A stretch of 64,000 nt of DNA from Marisa cornuarietis (lineage: Eukaryota; Mollusca; Gastropoda; Architaenioglossa; Ampullariidae), in contig SMMW01000518.1 in the NCBI GenBank assembly GCA_004794655.1, forward strand, positions 1,490,001 to 1,554,000, written 5' to 3'. The notes beneath the pieces are model-generated. The model had not been told where the DNA came from and did no database searches. It was given only the letters and a program-made list of their open reading frames with translations. The position numbers and the translations under genes are program-made. This document shows, piece after piece, positions 62,901-64,000 of this stretch. How positions within the stretch are numbered: position 1 is the first letter of the stretch; every line of letters begins with the position of its first letter.

Positions 62901-64000
62901 TCATTCATCCCATGATGGTGAATGGAACAATATGGACTGGCAGGGAATTATGCTACAGTTGCCTCCACCTGATCTCTTGTCACCTTATACCAATGAATAC
63001 TGTAGATTTCTTGCATCTTACCCCAGAAACACAAATGAGATACATTCTGAAACACCCATCAAAGAACCTATTTTGAATGCATTTTCTTCTGAAAAGGAAC
63101 ACTTTGCTGAGTCTCCTTCCAAAAGAAGCCTCTGGGATAGAAATGCCAAAAGGCAGGGAGATTTCAGGAGTCCAGAAGACATGAACAGCAAAATTTGTTT
63201 AGACAGCTTGGAGCTTACAGTGCTCCAGGAATCTATTCATACTGGTTATGGTTCTGCCAAATCAGGAAACATTGCCAAAGAGTCTGAAGACATGGTGCAA
63301 TCATCAGTAGAAAGTGATAGCAGTGCTAATGCAGGTGTCTGCTTGAACATGCAAGAACTTGCTGAGAAAATGACTCGTAGCACAGAGTTGCTTAGTGTGA
63401 ATGTGACAAGCCAGGTGGCAGTGTCTGCTGTGTCCACATCATTATCTTGTGGTGAATGCAATGAAGAGAAGAGGGTTTTTCTTGTTGAAACAAGTTCTTT
63501 GTCGTTATCCGAAAGAACAGCAGCAGAAATAGAGCTAGTAAAACCATCATCTAAACTCATCCAGTTCCCTTCAGCTGACCCCAGAAACGTTTCTGAAACT
63601 GCTTTAAGCTGTCCTAACTTGGAGTCTGAAGGGGTTCCTGGTCTACCAGAGAAGGTAGATGGTGACACAGTGATAACAAAAGATCAAACCATCATTGATG
63701 ATGCTATGGTGACGGGTCAAGCAGAGGACACTGCAACCACAACTGACACTGCTGAAATCATGGGCAAGGACAACTGCCTCATTGCTGTCTCAGAAATAGA
63801 TACAAAATATGAAAGCGCTGCTTCTAAAGATGTGGCACTGTCTCCAGTCCGAATACCAGGACTAGAAGTGGATACCATGACCACCAGCATAGGCACTGCG
63901 GATGTGGGACTGGAGACAGAGACGATGGAGAGCGTTGACCATAGCATGTTGGCCACAACAGACACACAGCATCAGACAACCATGACAGATAATACTGGCT
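59977..64000 (+). CDS. Unrecognised large protein with N-terminal KEN box and D-box (5' part, runs off window)
   Basis: Exons: 59977-60009, 60966-61147, 61393-61446, 61562-61640, 62077-62127, 62431 to beyond 64000 (523 codons open). Phases agree throughout with GT-AG introns. The start is fixed by the frame that joins exon 1 (MEMEKENLQSQ) to exon 2 (ILGRKLLLDSSSVTRTPLRA); other frames hit stops. KEN occupies residues 5-7, and RTPLRAVNQ (26-34) fits the D-box pattern RxxLxx(hydrophobic)x(polar); both are APC/C degrons. A basic helix (KRISLMKVAKARLERTE) is encoded by exon 5. Exon 6 is acidic, Ser/Thr-rich and apparently disordered, with several SP/TP sites (PESPTT, AESPSK, ALSPVR). It could be a mitotic regulator such as a shugoshin-, securin- or TACC-type protein, but no family signature is visible and the C-terminus is missing. 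Confidence 0.8.
60010..60965. other. First coding intron of the KEN-box gene
   Basis: Includes a GC-richer block at 60120-60310 (GGGTGACCGGGGACACCCCA) of unknown nature. The (TG)n run ending at 60962 directly precedes the acceptor and serves as its pyrimidine-poor upstream region. No transposon ends recognised. Confidence 0.5.

Overview
The window is animal nuclear DNA. All real genes are split by GT-AG introns (two are GC-AG), the intergenic DNA is AT-rich and full of microsatellites, and there are tRNA-derived SINEs, several LINE families, DNA-transposon relics and minisatellites. Gene content (duplicated GPI-type alpha-carbonic anhydrases, ARSB-like sulfatase, CENP-M, TMEM17) and repeat style suggest a lophotrochozoan, most likely a mollusc and perhaps a gastropod. 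No marker in the window proves this. There is no prokaryotic or plasmid signal.

Layout. 1-6.7 kb is a nested repeat block: a ~34-bp minisatellite interrupted by a TIR transposon (1449-4090, with a second DNA transposon and a LINE fragment inside it) and by a 1.27-kb solo LTR (4135-5406). 6.7-15.9 kb holds carbonic anhydrase gene A (exons 2-8; the signal-peptide exon was not found), whose third intron carries an antisense LINE with an uninterrupted 1081-codon endonuclease/reverse-transcriptase ORF. 19.8-28.3 kb holds its tandem paralogue, gene B, which is complete: 8 exons, 380 aa, signal peptide, all catalytic residues, a Thr-rich stalk and a GPI-type tail. 28.3-39.1 kb is gene-free: a 24-bp tandem array that repeats the CRE octamer TGACGTCA, SINEs, an antisense LINE split by a DNA transposon, and a 109-bp satellite with a 218-bp higher-order period. 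39.1-47.4 kb is a complete 8-exon arylsulfatase B-like gene with two GC-AG introns. 48.9-50.9 kb (minus) encodes an unrecognised 296-aa protein, head-to-head with a complete 6-exon CENPM (51.0-53.8 kb). 54.5-57.0 kb is an L2/CR1-type LINE with a 726-codon RT ORF. 57.5-59.1 kb (minus) is a complete 4-exon TMEM17. 60.0 kb to the end (plus) is the 5' part of an unrecognised, probably disordered protein whose N-terminus has a KEN box and a D-box.

How they relate. The two carbonic anhydrases share intron phases and exon sizes exactly and are a tandem duplication producing cell-surface CO2/bicarbonate enzymes. CENPM (kinetochore), TMEM17 (ciliary transition zone) and the KEN/D-box gene form two divergent pairs that could share promoters. 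The sulfatase is an independent lysosomal gene. All gene models were built by hand from reading frame, splice consensus and recalled family patterns. No database search was run.
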